Source of the DNA: Hydrogenophaga sp.
Lineage (GTDB): Bacteria > Pseudomonadota > Gammaproteobacteria > Burkholderiales > Burkholderiaceae_C
Direction: 5' to 3'
Length of the DNA stretch: 61,908 bases
Assembly (NCBI RefSeq): GCF_011390835.1
Contig: NZ_JAABRQ010000023.1
Span: 1 to 61,908 of the forward strand
Part shown: piece after piece, positions 20,107-28,434 of the stretch
Position numbering within the stretch: position 1 is the first letter of the stretch
How the letters are laid out: each line of letters opens with the position of its first letter
Position numbers and translations under genes: made by a program
The notes under the pieces: generated by a model
The model's input: only the letters and a program-made list of their open reading frames with translations
Databases searched by the model: none
Told to the model about the DNA's origin: nothing

Positions 20107-20183
20107 GCGGTCATTGTCGGGGAAATTGGCAGGTGGCCCAGCCCATCGCCCGGCCTCCCGTCTCCCCTTGCCTACAATGGGGC

Positions 20184-20507
20184 ATGCTGTCCCTGACCCG
20201 CTCCTTCCTGCCTGCGCTCGCGCTGGGCTTTTGCCTCTCGGCTGGTGCCCAGGCGCCCGTGGCGAATCCGCCGGAAAGCGCGCCCCTGCCGCCCGGCCAG
20301 CGGGTGCAGAGCATCACCCACGAAGACCAGCTGACCCGCATCGATGAGCTGCGCGTGGGCGGCCAAACCCAGCGCATCGAAGTCCAGCCCAAGAACGGCG
20401 CGCCTGCCTACGACATCGCACCGTTGCGCAGCGAGCTGCCCGGCCAGGGCGCCAGTGAGCGCACCGGCAACAGCGGCAAGAGCAGCTGGCGCCTGCTGGA
20501 CTTCTGA
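20184..20507 (+). CDS. DUF2782 family periplasmic protein
   Basis: 107 residues. A signal peptide MLSLTRSFLPALALGFCLSA ends near AGAQA; the rest is hydrophilic with ITHEDQLTRIDELRVGGQTQ and PKNGAPAYDI, the DUF2782 pattern. Betaproteobacteria commonly carry it directly before the APH-type thrB, as here (4 bp apart). Function unknown. A TACAAT hexamer ends only 5 nt before the ATG, so if used as -10 the transcript would be nearly leaderless. Confidence 0.82.
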   Translation: MLSLTRSFLPALALGFCLSAGAQAPVANPPESAPLPPGQRVQSITHEDQLTRIDELRVGGQTQRIEVQPKNGAPAYDIAPLRSELPGQGASERTGNSGKSSWRLLDF

Positions 20508-20511
20508 CGCT

Positions 20512-21519
20512 ATGGCCGTCTACACCAACGTTTCCTTCGCGGAAGCCGCCGCGCTGCTGCACACGCTCGGCCTGGGTGACCTCACCGACCTGCAAGGCAT
20601 CCAGGGCGGCATCGAAAACACCAACTACTTCGTGACCAGTGAGCGCGACGGCGCCACGCTGCAGCACGTGCTCACCATCTTCGAGCGCCTGAGCTTCCAA
20701 CAGCTGCCCTACTACCTTCACCTCATGAAGCACCTGGCGCGTCACGGCGTGCCGGTGCCCGACCCGGTGCCCGATGCGCAAGGCGAGATCCTGCTCAGCC
20801 TTCAGGGCAAGCCAGCCGCGGTGGTGAACCGCCTGGCGGGCGGCAGCGACCTGCAGCCAAGCCTGGCGCACTGCGAGGCGGTGGGCGAAACCCTGGCGCG
20901 CATGCATTTGGCCGGCCGCGACTTTGATCGCCTGCAACCCAATCTGCGCGGCCTGGCCTGGTGGAATGAGACCGTGCCGGTGGTGCTGCCCTTTCTCTCA
21001 CCTGAGCAGGCGCAGCTGATTCGCACCGAGCTGGCCTACCAGAACCATGTGGCGGCCAGCGCTGCCAGTGCCGCCTTGCCTCGCGGCCCGATCCACGCCG
21101 ACCTATTCCGAGACAACGTGCTGTTTGTCGGCGATACGCTCAGCGGTTTCTTCGATTTTTATTTTGCTGGCCACGACAGCTTTGTGTTCGACATCGCGGT
21201 GACCCTGAACGACTGGTGTGTGCACCACGGCGGCGATCTCGATGGCGCCCACGATGAGGCGCGCGCGGTCGCCCTGATGGGCGCCTACCAGGCGGTGCGG
21301 CCGCTCACCGCCGCCGAGCGCCAGATGCTCGGCGCCATGCTGCGCGCCGGCGCGTTGCGCTTCTGGCTCTCGCGCCTGTGGGACCTGCACTTGCCGCGCG
21401 AAGCATCCATGCTCCAGGCACATGACCCGGCTCATTTCGAGCGCGTGCTGCGCCACAGGGCGGGGTCAGTGTCCACCACCGTGCCCGCCCTGCTGAATGC
21501 CGCCCTGGCGGCTGCCTGA
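20512..21519 (+). CDS. thrB: Homoserine kinase (APH-fold type)
   Basis: 335 residues from the ATG at 20512. Phosphorylates homoserine in threonine synthesis. This is the aminoglycoside-phosphotransferase-fold enzyme, not the GHMP kinase of enterics. Markers: start MAVYTNVSFAEAAALLHTLG, GIQGGIENTNYFVTSE, catalytic loop GPIHADLFRDNVLFVGD, and metal-binding segment FFDFYFAGHDSFVFDIAVTL. Ordinary length for the betaproteobacterial form. Confidence 0.96.
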   Translation: MAVYTNVSFAEAAALLHTLGLGDLTDLQGIQGGIENTNYFVTSERDGATLQHVLTIFERLSFQQLPYYLHLMKHLARHGVPVPDPVPDAQGEILLSLQGKPAAVVNRLAGGSDLQPSLAHCEAVGETLARMHLAGRDFDRLQPNLRGLAWWNETVPVVLPFLSPEQAQLIRTELAYQNHVAASAASAALPRGPIHADLFRDNVLFVGDTLSGFFDFYFAGHDSFVFDIAVTLNDWCVHHGGDLDGAHDEARAVALMGAYQAVRPLTAAERQMLGAMLRAGALRFWLSRLWDLHLPREASMLQAHDPAHFERVLRHRAGSVSTTVPALLNAALAAA

Positions 21520-21537
21520 GCCCGACCTGATCACCGC

Positions 21538-22344
21538 ATGAAACTGCAACTCGTTCCCGCCCGCACCGGCTTCACCTGGGTCAAGCTCGGCGTGAAGACC
21601 TTTCTGCGCCAGCCCCTGGCCATGGCCGGCCTGTTCTTCATGTTCATGGCGGCGGTGTCCCTGCTGTCGGTCGTGCCGCTGATCGGCAGCGCGGTGTCGC
21701 TGGCGCTGGTGCCGGCCGCCACACTGGGCCTGATGGCCGCCACCCGCGAGGCCACCGAAGGCCGCTTCCCCATGCCAGTGACGCTGATCACCGCGTTCCG
21801 CTCCGGCGCGGCCCGTGCACAGCCAATGCTGATCCTGGGCGGGCTGTACGCCCTGTCGTTGCTGATGGTGCTGGCGCTGGGCTCGCTGTTCAGTGACCCG
21901 CAGGCGATGCCAGTCGACCTGGCCAACAACGAGGTCACACCCGAGATGATGAGCGCCGCGCTGTTCAGCCCGGGGCTCTGGGTCGCCATGCTGCTTTACG
22001 TGCCGGTGCTGATGGCCTTCTGGCACGCGCCTGCGCTGGTGCACTGGCACGGTGTGAGCCCGGCGAAAAGCCTGTTTTTCAGCCTGGCGGCCTGCTGGGG
22101 CAACCGCGGTGCGATGTTCTTCTATGGCATCGGCTGGGTTGGCGTGTTTCTGCTCGGCGGCATGGCGCTCAGCCTGCTGGGTGCCATGCTCGGCGGCGCG
22201 CAGGCCATGCAACTCATCCTTTACCCGGCGGTGCTGCTCATGGCAGCCATGTTCCACACCTCGATCTACTTCAGCTTCCGGGACAGCTTTTCGAGCGGCG
22301 ACAATGCCGGCCTGCCCACCACCCAAGACGGAGATGCCTCATGA
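21538..22344 (+). CDS. BPSS1780 family membrane protein
   Basis: 268 residues with six predicted helices, starting MKLQLVPARTGFTWVKLGVK and continuing through TFLRQPLAMAGLFFMFM and PLIGSAVSLALVPAATLGLM, the pattern of the betaproteobacterial BPSS1780 family. Function unknown. It starts 18 bp after thrB and overlaps the next gene by 4 bp (ATGA), so DUF2782-thrB-this gene-fecR-like probably form one transcript. Confidence 0.85.
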   Translation: MKLQLVPARTGFTWVKLGVKTFLRQPLAMAGLFFMFMAAVSLLSVVPLIGSAVSLALVPAATLGLMAATREATEGRFPMPVTLITAFRSGAARAQPMLILGGLYALSLLMVLALGSLFSDPQAMPVDLANNEVTPEMMSAALFSPGLWVAMLLYVPVLMAFWHAPALVHWHGVSPAKSLFFSLAACWGNRGAMFFYGIGWVGVFLLGGMALSLLGAMLGGAQAMQLILYPAVLLMAAMFHTSIYFSFRDSFSSGDNAGLPTTQDGDAS

Positions 22345-23096
22345 GCCACCACACCTTGCAAGGTCGCAGCGCCGACGAAGTCCTGTGGTTCCAGCGCCGC
22401 CAGACGCTGCAGGCCGCGGCCGCCTGGACGGCCCTGGGTGGTCTGCCGGCCGCGATGGCCCAGCAGCGCAGCAATGTGGTGGAGTTTGTGGGCGACGTGC
22501 TGCTCAACGGCGAGCGCATGCGCCCGCAGCAGACGGTGCAGACCGGTGACGATCTGCAGACCGGCCCGGCCTCTCGGCTGGTGTTCGTGATCGGCAATGC
22601 GGCGTTCCACGTGCGGCAGAACTCGCGCCTGTCGGTCGGCCGGGGTGCCACGATCAACACCGTAAGCTTGCTCCGGATGCTTACCGGTGCCGTCGTCAGC
22701 GTGTTCGGCCGCGGCAGCAGCCGCACCATCGCCACCCCGACCCTGACCGCGGGTATCCGGGGCACCGGCGTGTACACCGAAGTCATGCCCGACCAGCGCA
22801 CCTACTTCTGCAACTGCTACGGCCTGGTGGACGTGACCACGCGGGGCGAACGAACTGTTTCCGAGTCCAGCTACCACCAGTCGTTCTGGGGCGAGGTCGA
22901 GCCCAGGAGTGGACGGCTGATCACCCCCGCTGGTGCCATCAACCACACCGACGAAGAGCTCGAATTCCTTGCCCGCCTGATCGGCCAGCGGACGGCCTGG
23001 GAAATCGCCGGCAAGAAGGGCGTCAAAGACGGCAAGGGCTACATGGAAGACAAGCCAGGGCAGATGCATCCGGCCATGATGCCGGCGGTGCGCTGA
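22341..23096 (+). CDS. FecR-domain protein, probably exported
   Basis: 251 residues. N-terminal RRQTLQAAAAWTALGGLPAA ending MAQQ is a signal of Tat type after a 17-residue leader. The FecR domain (about 48-150) shows VEFVGDVLLNGERM, VQTGDDLQTGPASRLVFVIG, FHVRQNSRLSVGRG and IATPTLTAGIRGTGVYTEV. A YFCNCYGLVDV motif with two close cysteines follows. No FecI sigma factor or TonB receptor is adjacent and there is no FecR N-terminal regulatory helix, so it is not an iron-dicitrate regulator; such stand-alone domains usually bind polymers or scaffold proteins in the periplasm. Confidence 0.82.
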   Translation: MSHHTLQGRSADEVLWFQRRQTLQAAAAWTALGGLPAAMAQQRSNVVEFVGDVLLNGERMRPQQTVQTGDDLQTGPASRLVFVIGNAAFHVRQNSRLSVGRGATINTVSLLRMLTGAVVSVFGRGSSRTIATPTLTAGIRGTGVYTEVMPDQRTYFCNCYGLVDVTTRGERTVSESSYHQSFWGEVEPRSGRLITPAGAINHTDEELEFLARLIGQRTAWEIAGKKGVKDGKGYMEDKPGQMHPAMMPAVR

Positions 23097-23115
23097 GCGC
23101 CGTCATCACCTCCAG

Positions 23116-23586
23116 TCAGCCCGGATTCTTAGTCCGGTAGTCTTGAATGGCCCGAGCCAGATCGGCGTATTCCTCGCAGGTTTGGCTGCCACAGAGCTGT
23201 TCCAGCGTCGTCAGGTGCTTTTCTGCCTCAGCGGGCTGGCGGTTCATCAGGTAGGCCTCCCCGATGTACTCGTGTGCGCCCTTGTGTTTGGGGTCGATCT
23301 GCAGCGCTATTCGGTAGTGCTCGAACGCCTTGGCCAGGTTGGGTGTGGCCTGCTTGCGGTGGCTGTAGCCCAGCAGGTTGTGCACCTCGGCATTGCGCGG
23401 CTCTTCTCGCGCTGCGGTGTTGAGTTCGCTCAGCGCACGCGACCAGTCCTTGGCCGCGATCGCAGCGCGCGCTGTTGTCAGGCGCTCGGATACGGTCGGG
23501 CCGAGGTTGGACGGGGTGTCGGCGGCGTGAGCGCCTGACCAGGCCAGGGCGGCGGCCAGCAGCAAGATCGAGGTGATCGATTTCAT
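23116..23586 (-). CDS. Small periplasmic TPR protein
   Basis: 156 residues from the ATG at 23586, with AGGA 7 nt upstream. Signal peptide MKSITSILLLAAALAWSGAH ends at AHAAD. The mature part has about three tetratricopeptide repeats: DWSRALSELNTAAREEPRNA, AKAFEHYRIALQIDPKHKGA, EYIGEAYLMNRQPAEAEKHL, then a CGSQTCEEYADL segment with two cysteines that may form a disulfide. Probably a protein-interaction module; partner unknown. Convergent with the FecR-domain gene (19 bp between stops). Confidence 0.85.
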   Translation of the reverse strand: MKSITSILLLAAALAWSGAHAADTPSNLGPTVSERLTTARAAIAAKDWSRALSELNTAAREEPRNAEVHNLLGYSHRKQATPNLAKAFEHYRIALQIDPKHKGAHEYIGEAYLMNRQPAEAEKHLTTLEQLCGSQTCEEYADLARAIQDYRTKNPG

Positions 23587-23658
23587 GGGATATTCCTGTG
23601 TCGGTTTCGGGACGGCGAATGGCCCACCGCATTGTGCGGAGTTTGCCGCGCCCGCGCA

Positions 23659-23696
23659 GAAAAAAGCCCGAAGCACCATCGGGCGCCTCGGGCTTT
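23659..23696 (-). terminator. Intrinsic terminator downstream of the first phoX gene
   Basis: On the minus strand AAAGCCCGAGG, a loop, then CTTCGGGCTTTTTTC: an AGCCCGA/TCGGGCT stem followed by six T. It separates phoX from the TPR gene. Confidence 0.82.
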
Positions 23697-23717
23697 GCTG
23701 AAGAAGTCAGGCTGCGG

Positions 23718-25982
23718 TCAGACGCCGATCACGCCACCGTCGGTGCGGCGGATCACGATGGTGGCCGAACGGGGGCGCCCGGTGGCGGCGCCATAGCCCC
23801 GGTTGCCCGGCCAGCTGCTGGTGTGGAGGAAGTCGGAAGCCGAGCCAAGCGCGCCCGTGTCCTCTCCGGGATGCTGGATGTTCACGAAAATCGCCTTGCC
23901 ATCGGGCGATTCGGTCAAACCAGTGATTTCCGAACCGTTGGGTCCAACCAGGAAGCGCCGCAACTTCGTCTCACCCAGTGCGGCACCCAGGAAGGTGGGC
24001 GTGGCCTTGGTCACACCATCGAGGCTGTTGTTCACCGTGATGGCCGAGCCGTCGCCCACCGAACCCGGAATGGCAGCGAGCAGCATGTTGTTGGTCACAT
24101 CGCCGTAGGCGCCATCGTCGGTCTGGATCCAGCAGATGCCGGTGGCCTGGCTGAACCACAGGCCATCGGGCGAAGAGAAGTCGTTTTTGGCGTTCAGGCC
24201 CGAGAGGTTGATGCCCGCGCCCGCGTCTTCCTCCGCGCCGAACAGGAAGATGTCCCAGGTGAAGACCACCGCTGTCGACGCGCTCGCGGCTTCCTTGAAG
24301 CGGATGATGTGGCCGTTGGGGTTGCCCGTGCTGCCATTGCCATCGCTGTCGCGGAAGGCCCGCGGGTTGGCGGCGTCGGTGGCCATCACGCCCCGGCTGG
24401 ACAGGTTGGTGTTGGTGAGGCAGAAGTACACCTCGCCATTCTTCGGGTTGACAGCGCCCCACTCAGGGCGGTCCATCTTGGTCGCACCCAGCGCGCTGGC
24501 GGCGTGGCGGGTGTTCACCAGCACATCGGCCTGATTGTCGAAGGTGTAGGTGGTGTAGGGCGTGGTCAGCGCATCCACTGCGTCTTTGGTGAGCTCAATC
24601 CAGGCGCCGCTCCCATCGTCGTTGAATCTCGCCACGTAGAGCTTGCCTTCGTTGAGGTACTTGTCGCCAGCGGCCATGCCGCGGCCCACGTCGGCCGGGT
24701 CCCACACGGCGGTGGATACGAACTTGTAGATGTACTCGTTGCGCGAGTCACAACCCATGTAGAAGGCCAGCGGCTGGCCCACCACCGGGATGCTGCACAC
24801 GGCTGCCTCGTGGGCGAAACGCCCCATGGCAACACGCTTGGCCGGCTGGGCGTTGGGGCGCAGCGGATCGATTTCCACGTTGTAGCCAAAGGTGTTGGGC
24901 TCGTTGCGGAAGTCGTCCGCGGCCGTGGCGCCAGGTGCCGAGACGTTCCAGCGGCCAAACCGGTCGTCGGTTGCAGCCGAGGCGACGGCCGACCAGCCTT
25001 GCGAACCCGCAGCGGTGGCGGTGCCCGACAGAGGTACCCGGGCCACACCATAACGTGCGCGAGACGCCACGATCTTGGCGTCCACCGCCGTGGAGGCGAC
25101 CGGCATGAAGAAATAAGCCGCCCAGTTCTCTTCACAACCCAGGTAGGTACCCCATGGCGTCTTGCCATGGCCGCAGTTGTTGAGCGTGCCGCGCGAGGTG
25201 GCGCCGCTCGGGTCGTACTTGGTCGCCATGAACGCGCGGATGTCGTTGAGGTGCGCCGCCGGGCCGGCGATGCGCATCACCGTCTGTCCATTGACGCGGC
25301 GGTTGAAGGCCGAGTCGGTCTTGTAACTCCAGGCACCGGCGCTGCTGCGGTTGATCTCCACCAGGGACACACCGTGGTGGTTGATCTCCTTGAGCACCTC
25401 CGATTCCAGGCGCGTGCCCAGGTCCCAGCCACCGAACTGGCTGAACTTCTTGCCCGCCACACCATTCGTGGTCTGGCCGCTGGCGTGGAAGAAGTGCGCG
25501 TCGGCCGAGCTCTCGTGGTTCACCGCCAGCACCGCGCGACCCGTGTCCGTCGTGGTGTAGTTGCCGTTGGCGTCAATGAAGAAGATGTCCATGCCGTCGT
25601 GGTGGTCACCGATGCGGTTGGACCAATCGTCGGCTTCCGTGCCAGCGTTGCTGTAGGCCGCCGTCAGCGGATCAATGGTGTCGCCAGTGGCGTGAAGCAC
25701 GGTGTAGGTGTAGCCGGCGGGCAGGATCACGTCGTCCTGAATGCCTTTGTCGATGGCGGAGAAACCGAGAGTGGTAGCCACGGGGCCAGGCGTGGGCACT
25801 GGCGCAGGGTCGTCACCGCCGCCGCAAGCCGCCAGCAGCGGCAGGGTCGACACGGCCGCCAGGCCCACCCCCCCGCGGATCAGCTGGCGGCGAGAAAAGC
25901 CGGTTTGCTGGCTGCGCGCCAGCACATCGGCGAAGTGTTCATTGGACGAGTGATTGCAGATTTCATCGGTCGGGTCGGACAT
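23718..25982 (-). CDS. phoX: PhoX family phosphatase (paralog 1)
   Basis: 754 residues from the ATG at 25982, with GGAG upstream. N-terminus: Tat motif FSRRQLIRGGVGLAAVSTLP followed by a lipobox-like LLAAC-GGG, suggesting a Tat-exported lipoprotein. PhoX markers: LNNCGHGKTPWGTYLGCEEN (metal/active-site Cys and Glu), GRFAHEAAVCSIPV, DSRNEYIYKFVS, RPEWGAVNPKNGEVYFCLTN, FSSPDGLWFSQATGICWIQT, GPNGSEITGLTESPDGKAIF. Characterised PhoX enzymes are Ca2+/Fe-dependent alkaline phosphatases used in phosphate starvation. A Pho-box-like element lies 50-67 bp upstream. Divergent from the second phoX. Confidence 0.93.
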   Translation of the reverse strand: MSDPTDEICNHSSNEHFADVLARSQQTGFSRRQLIRGGVGLAAVSTLPLLAACGGGDDPAPVPTPGPVATTLGFSAIDKGIQDDVILPAGYTYTVLHATGDTIDPLTAAYSNAGTEADDWSNRIGDHHDGMDIFFIDANGNYTTTDTGRAVLAVNHESSADAHFFHASGQTTNGVAGKKFSQFGGWDLGTRLESEVLKEINHHGVSLVEINRSSAGAWSYKTDSAFNRRVNGQTVMRIAGPAAHLNDIRAFMATKYDPSGATSRGTLNNCGHGKTPWGTYLGCEENWAAYFFMPVASTAVDAKIVASRARYGVARVPLSGTATAAGSQGWSAVASAATDDRFGRWNVSAPGATAADDFRNEPNTFGYNVEIDPLRPNAQPAKRVAMGRFAHEAAVCSIPVVGQPLAFYMGCDSRNEYIYKFVSTAVWDPADVGRGMAAGDKYLNEGKLYVARFNDDGSGAWIELTKDAVDALTTPYTTYTFDNQADVLVNTRHAASALGATKMDRPEWGAVNPKNGEVYFCLTNTNLSSRGVMATDAANPRAFRDSDGNGSTGNPNGHIIRFKEAASASTAVVFTWDIFLFGAEEDAGAGINLSGLNAKNDFSSPDGLWFSQATGICWIQTDDGAYGDVTNNMLLAAIPGSVGDGSAITVNNSLDGVTKATPTFLGAALGETKLRRFLVGPNGSEITGLTESPDGKAIFVNIQHPGEDTGALGSASDFLHTSSWPGNRGYGAATGRPRSATIVIRRTDGGVIGV

Positions 25983-26031
25983 GCAGAAGCTCCATGGGGG
26001 TTGAAAGAAGACCAAATGGTCTGGTGCTGGC

Positions 26032-26049
26032 GTGACAGTCGCGTGACGC
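26032..26049 (-). promoter_or_regulatory. Pho-box-like element facing phoX paralog 1
   Basis: Read on the minus strand: GCGTCAC-GCGA-CTGTCAC, two 7-bp units with 11-bp period. The proximal unit matches CTGTCAC exactly and the distal one 5 of 7. It sits 50-67 bp upstream of the phoX start, where PhoB would bind. Confidence 0.62.
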
Positions 26050-26066
26050 CCCCAAGGTCTCGCGCA

Positions 26067-26084
26067 GCTTCACGAAACCGTCAT
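26067..26084 (+). promoter_or_regulatory. Pho-box-like element facing phoX paralog 2
   Basis: GCTTCAC-GAAA-CCGTCAT; the second unit matches CTGTCAT in 6 of 7 and the first 4 of 7, with an A-rich spacer and 11-bp period. It lies 48-65 bp upstream of the ATG at 26132. Confidence 0.5.
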
Positions 26085-26131
26085 ACAAATAGCGCAGCCT
26101 CGCGCGTGAGAATCCCCAACCTAGGACATCC

Positions 26132-28285
26132 ATGAAACCGTCTGAGACCTTCAACAACGAAGACTCCAACAGCAGCCAAAACCCTGACTTCGACGAGGTG
26201 CTGAGCACCCGCCTGAGCCGCCGCCATGTGCTGCGCGGCGCTGCTGGTGCAGCAGGCCTGGGCGTACTGAGCGCCACCGGCCTAGCGGCCTGCGCCACGG
26301 CTGGTGGCGGGGGGGCACCGCTGTCCAGCCTCGGCTTCCAGCCAGTCGCCAAAGGCTTGGCCGACGCGGTGGTGGTGCCGCCAGGGTACCGGGCGCAGGT
26401 GATCTACGCACTGGGAGATCCGCTGTCTGCCAGCATGCCGGCCTTCCGCAACGATGGAAGCGATGGTGACTTCGGCAACCGGGCTGGCGATCACAGCGAC
26501 GGTGTGGAATGGTTCGGCCTTGGCGCCGACGGCAAACCGTCGCGCACGGCGGTGGCGCGCGGTCTGCTGGCCATGAACCACGAGGCCACCACCGACGAGA
26601 AGCTCACGTCCTTCTTCATCCACACCGACGGCGGCACGGCCAGCCTGCCGCGCCCTGCGGCCGAGGTCGACAAGGAGCTCATGATCCACGGCATTTCCGT
26701 GGTCGAGGTGCAGAACCAGGGCGCTCGCTGGGCCTACCAGCCGGGCTCGGCATTCAACCGGCGCGTCACCACGATGAGCGAAGCCGAGATGCACGGACCG
26801 GCGCGCGGTAGCGAACACCTGGTGACGAAACACAGCCCCGATGGCATGCGCGTGCGCGGCACACTCAACAACTGCGGCACGGGCAAGACGCCCTGGGGCA
26901 CCCTGGTCTCGGGCGAGGAAAACTGGTTCGGCTATTTCCACCGCGATGCGCAGGACGACGAGCGCCGCAAGAAAGACCGGCAGGTGCAGGCGCTCAACCG
27001 CTACGGCCGCAAGGCCGGCGCGCCCAGCCGCCACGGATGGGAGAGCGCGGGCAGCGCCGATGCCTACGCGCGCTGGAACAACGGCGCGCTGGGCGCCTCG
27101 GCCAAGGACGATTACCGCAACGAGATGAACAGCTTCGGCTACATCGTGGAACTCGACCCGTACGACAAGACGGCGCTGCTGCGCAAGCGCAGCGCCCTTG
27201 GCCGCATGGGCCATGAAAACGCCACCTTTGCCCGTGCGCAGGCCGGCCAGCCTGTGGTGGCCTACATGGGCGACGACGCGCGCGGCGAGTACATCTACAA
27301 ATTCGTCTCCAAAGCCTTGTGGGACACCGCAGATGCCAACGCCGCCAACCGCCTGGCCGTGGGCGACAAGTACCTGGACCAGGGCACGCTGTACGTGGCG
27401 CGCTTCAAGAGCGACGGCAGCGGCGAGTGGTTACCGCTCGCCTTGAACAACCCGGTGATCGCGGGCAGCTCCTACTTCGAGTTCAAGACCGAGGCCGACG
27501 TGGCCGTGTTCACCCGCCTCGCCGCCGACGCCGTGGGCGCGACCAAGATGGACCGGCCCGAGTGGGGCGGCGTGAATCCCAAGAACGGCGAGGTCTACTT
27601 CACATTGACCAACAACAGCCAGCGCAACGCCTCCAACGTCGATGCGGCCAACCCGCGCGCCTACACCGACTTCAAGGCTGGCAAGGAGCAAAAAGGCAAC
27701 GTGAACGGCCACATCGTGCGCCTGGCCGAGGCACGCCCTGCCGATACGGCGTTCCGCTGGGACATCTACCTTTTTGGGGCCGAGGCGGGCGCCGATCGCA
27801 GCAGCGTGAACCTGTCGGCGCTGACCGACGACAACGACCTCTCCTCGCCCGACGGCCTGGTGTTCAGCCCTGCCACAGGCGTGTGCTGGATCGAGACCGA
27901 CGACGGCGCCTACACCGATCAGACCAACTGCATGCTGCTGGCCGCTGTCCCCGGGCGCGTGGGCGACGGCGGCAAGCAGACGCTGACACAAGGCGACAAG
28001 CGAGTTGACACTTTTGTAGGAAAACCCCAGACCACGGCTACGCTCAAGCGTTTCCTGGTTGGCCCCAAGGGCGCAGAGATCACCGGCATCTGCGAAACGC
28101 CTGACGGACGGGCCTTGTTCGTCAACATCCAGCACCCGGGTGAAAACACCAAGATGGCCGAGGTGAGCAACCCCGCCAAATACGAGAGCCAGTGGCCAGC
28201 CAACGCGGGCTACGGCGCAGGCCGGCGACCGCGCTCGGCCACCATCGTGATCACGCGGGAGGACGGCGGCGTGGTGGGCACCTGA
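26132..28285 (+). CDS. phoX: PhoX family phosphatase (paralog 2)
   Basis: 717 residues. A 30-residue hydrophilic leader precedes the Tat motif LSRRHVLRGAAGAAGLGVLS and a lipobox-like GLAAC. Shared markers with paralog 1: LNNCGTGKTPWGTLVSGEEN (the Cys before GTGK kept, but the second Cys of paralog 1 is Ser-Gly here), DARGEYIYKFVSKALWDTAD, TKMDRPEWGGVNPKNGEVYF, LSSPDGLVFSPATGVCWIET, GPKGAEITGICETPDGRALF, PRSATIVITREDGGVVG. The two copies are clearly homologous but too diverged to be a recent duplication. Divergent promoter region of about 150 bp shared with paralog 1. Confidence 0.93.
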   Translation: MKPSETFNNEDSNSSQNPDFDEVLSTRLSRRHVLRGAAGAAGLGVLSATGLAACATAGGGGAPLSSLGFQPVAKGLADAVVVPPGYRAQVIYALGDPLSASMPAFRNDGSDGDFGNRAGDHSDGVEWFGLGADGKPSRTAVARGLLAMNHEATTDEKLTSFFIHTDGGTASLPRPAAEVDKELMIHGISVVEVQNQGARWAYQPGSAFNRRVTTMSEAEMHGPARGSEHLVTKHSPDGMRVRGTLNNCGTGKTPWGTLVSGEENWFGYFHRDAQDDERRKKDRQVQALNRYGRKAGAPSRHGWESAGSADAYARWNNGALGASAKDDYRNEMNSFGYIVELDPYDKTALLRKRSALGRMGHENATFARAQAGQPVVAYMGDDARGEYIYKFVSKALWDTADANAANRLAVGDKYLDQGTLYVARFKSDGSGEWLPLALNNPVIAGSSYFEFKTEADVAVFTRLAADAVGATKMDRPEWGGVNPKNGEVYFTLTNNSQRNASNVDAANPRAYTDFKAGKEQKGNVNGHIVRLAEARPADTAFRWDIYLFGAEAGADRSSVNLSALTDDNDLSSPDGLVFSPATGVCWIETDDGAYTDQTNCMLLAAVPGRVGDGGKQTLTQGDKRVDTFVGKPQTTATLKRFLVGPKGAEITGICETPDGRALFVNIQHPGENTKMAEVSNPAKYESQWPANAGYGAGRRPRSATIVITREDGGVVGT

Positions 28286-28317
28286 GCAAGCGGCGAGCGC
28301 CCAGGGACGCGGCGCTC

Positions 28318-28335
28318 CTGTCATCGCTCTGTCAT
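28318..28335 (+). promoter_or_regulatory. Perfect Pho box upstream of an uncharacterised small gene
   Basis: CTGTCAT (28318-28324), CGCT, CTGTCAT (28329-28335): two identical 7-bp units at 11-bp period, both matching the PhoB half-site CTGTCAT exactly. It lies 33 bp after the phoX stop and 99 bp before the ATG at 28435. A TATGCT at 28358-28363 could be a -10, 22 bp beyond the box rather than the usual 10-11. Confidence 0.75.
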
Positions 28336-28434
28336 GAAATTCGCGGGCCTTGCTGGGTATGCTTGTCCGCTGTTCAACGTTCCATCCCACGGACCGGTTT
28401 GCCGACGCGCCGGCCCGTGCTCCAGAAAGCCTCC

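Noticed and set aside
18088..20196. Long plus-strand frame antisense to polA
   Set aside because: It is the complement of a conserved gene in high-GC DNA, with His/Gln/Arg-rich nonsense composition and no family motifs.
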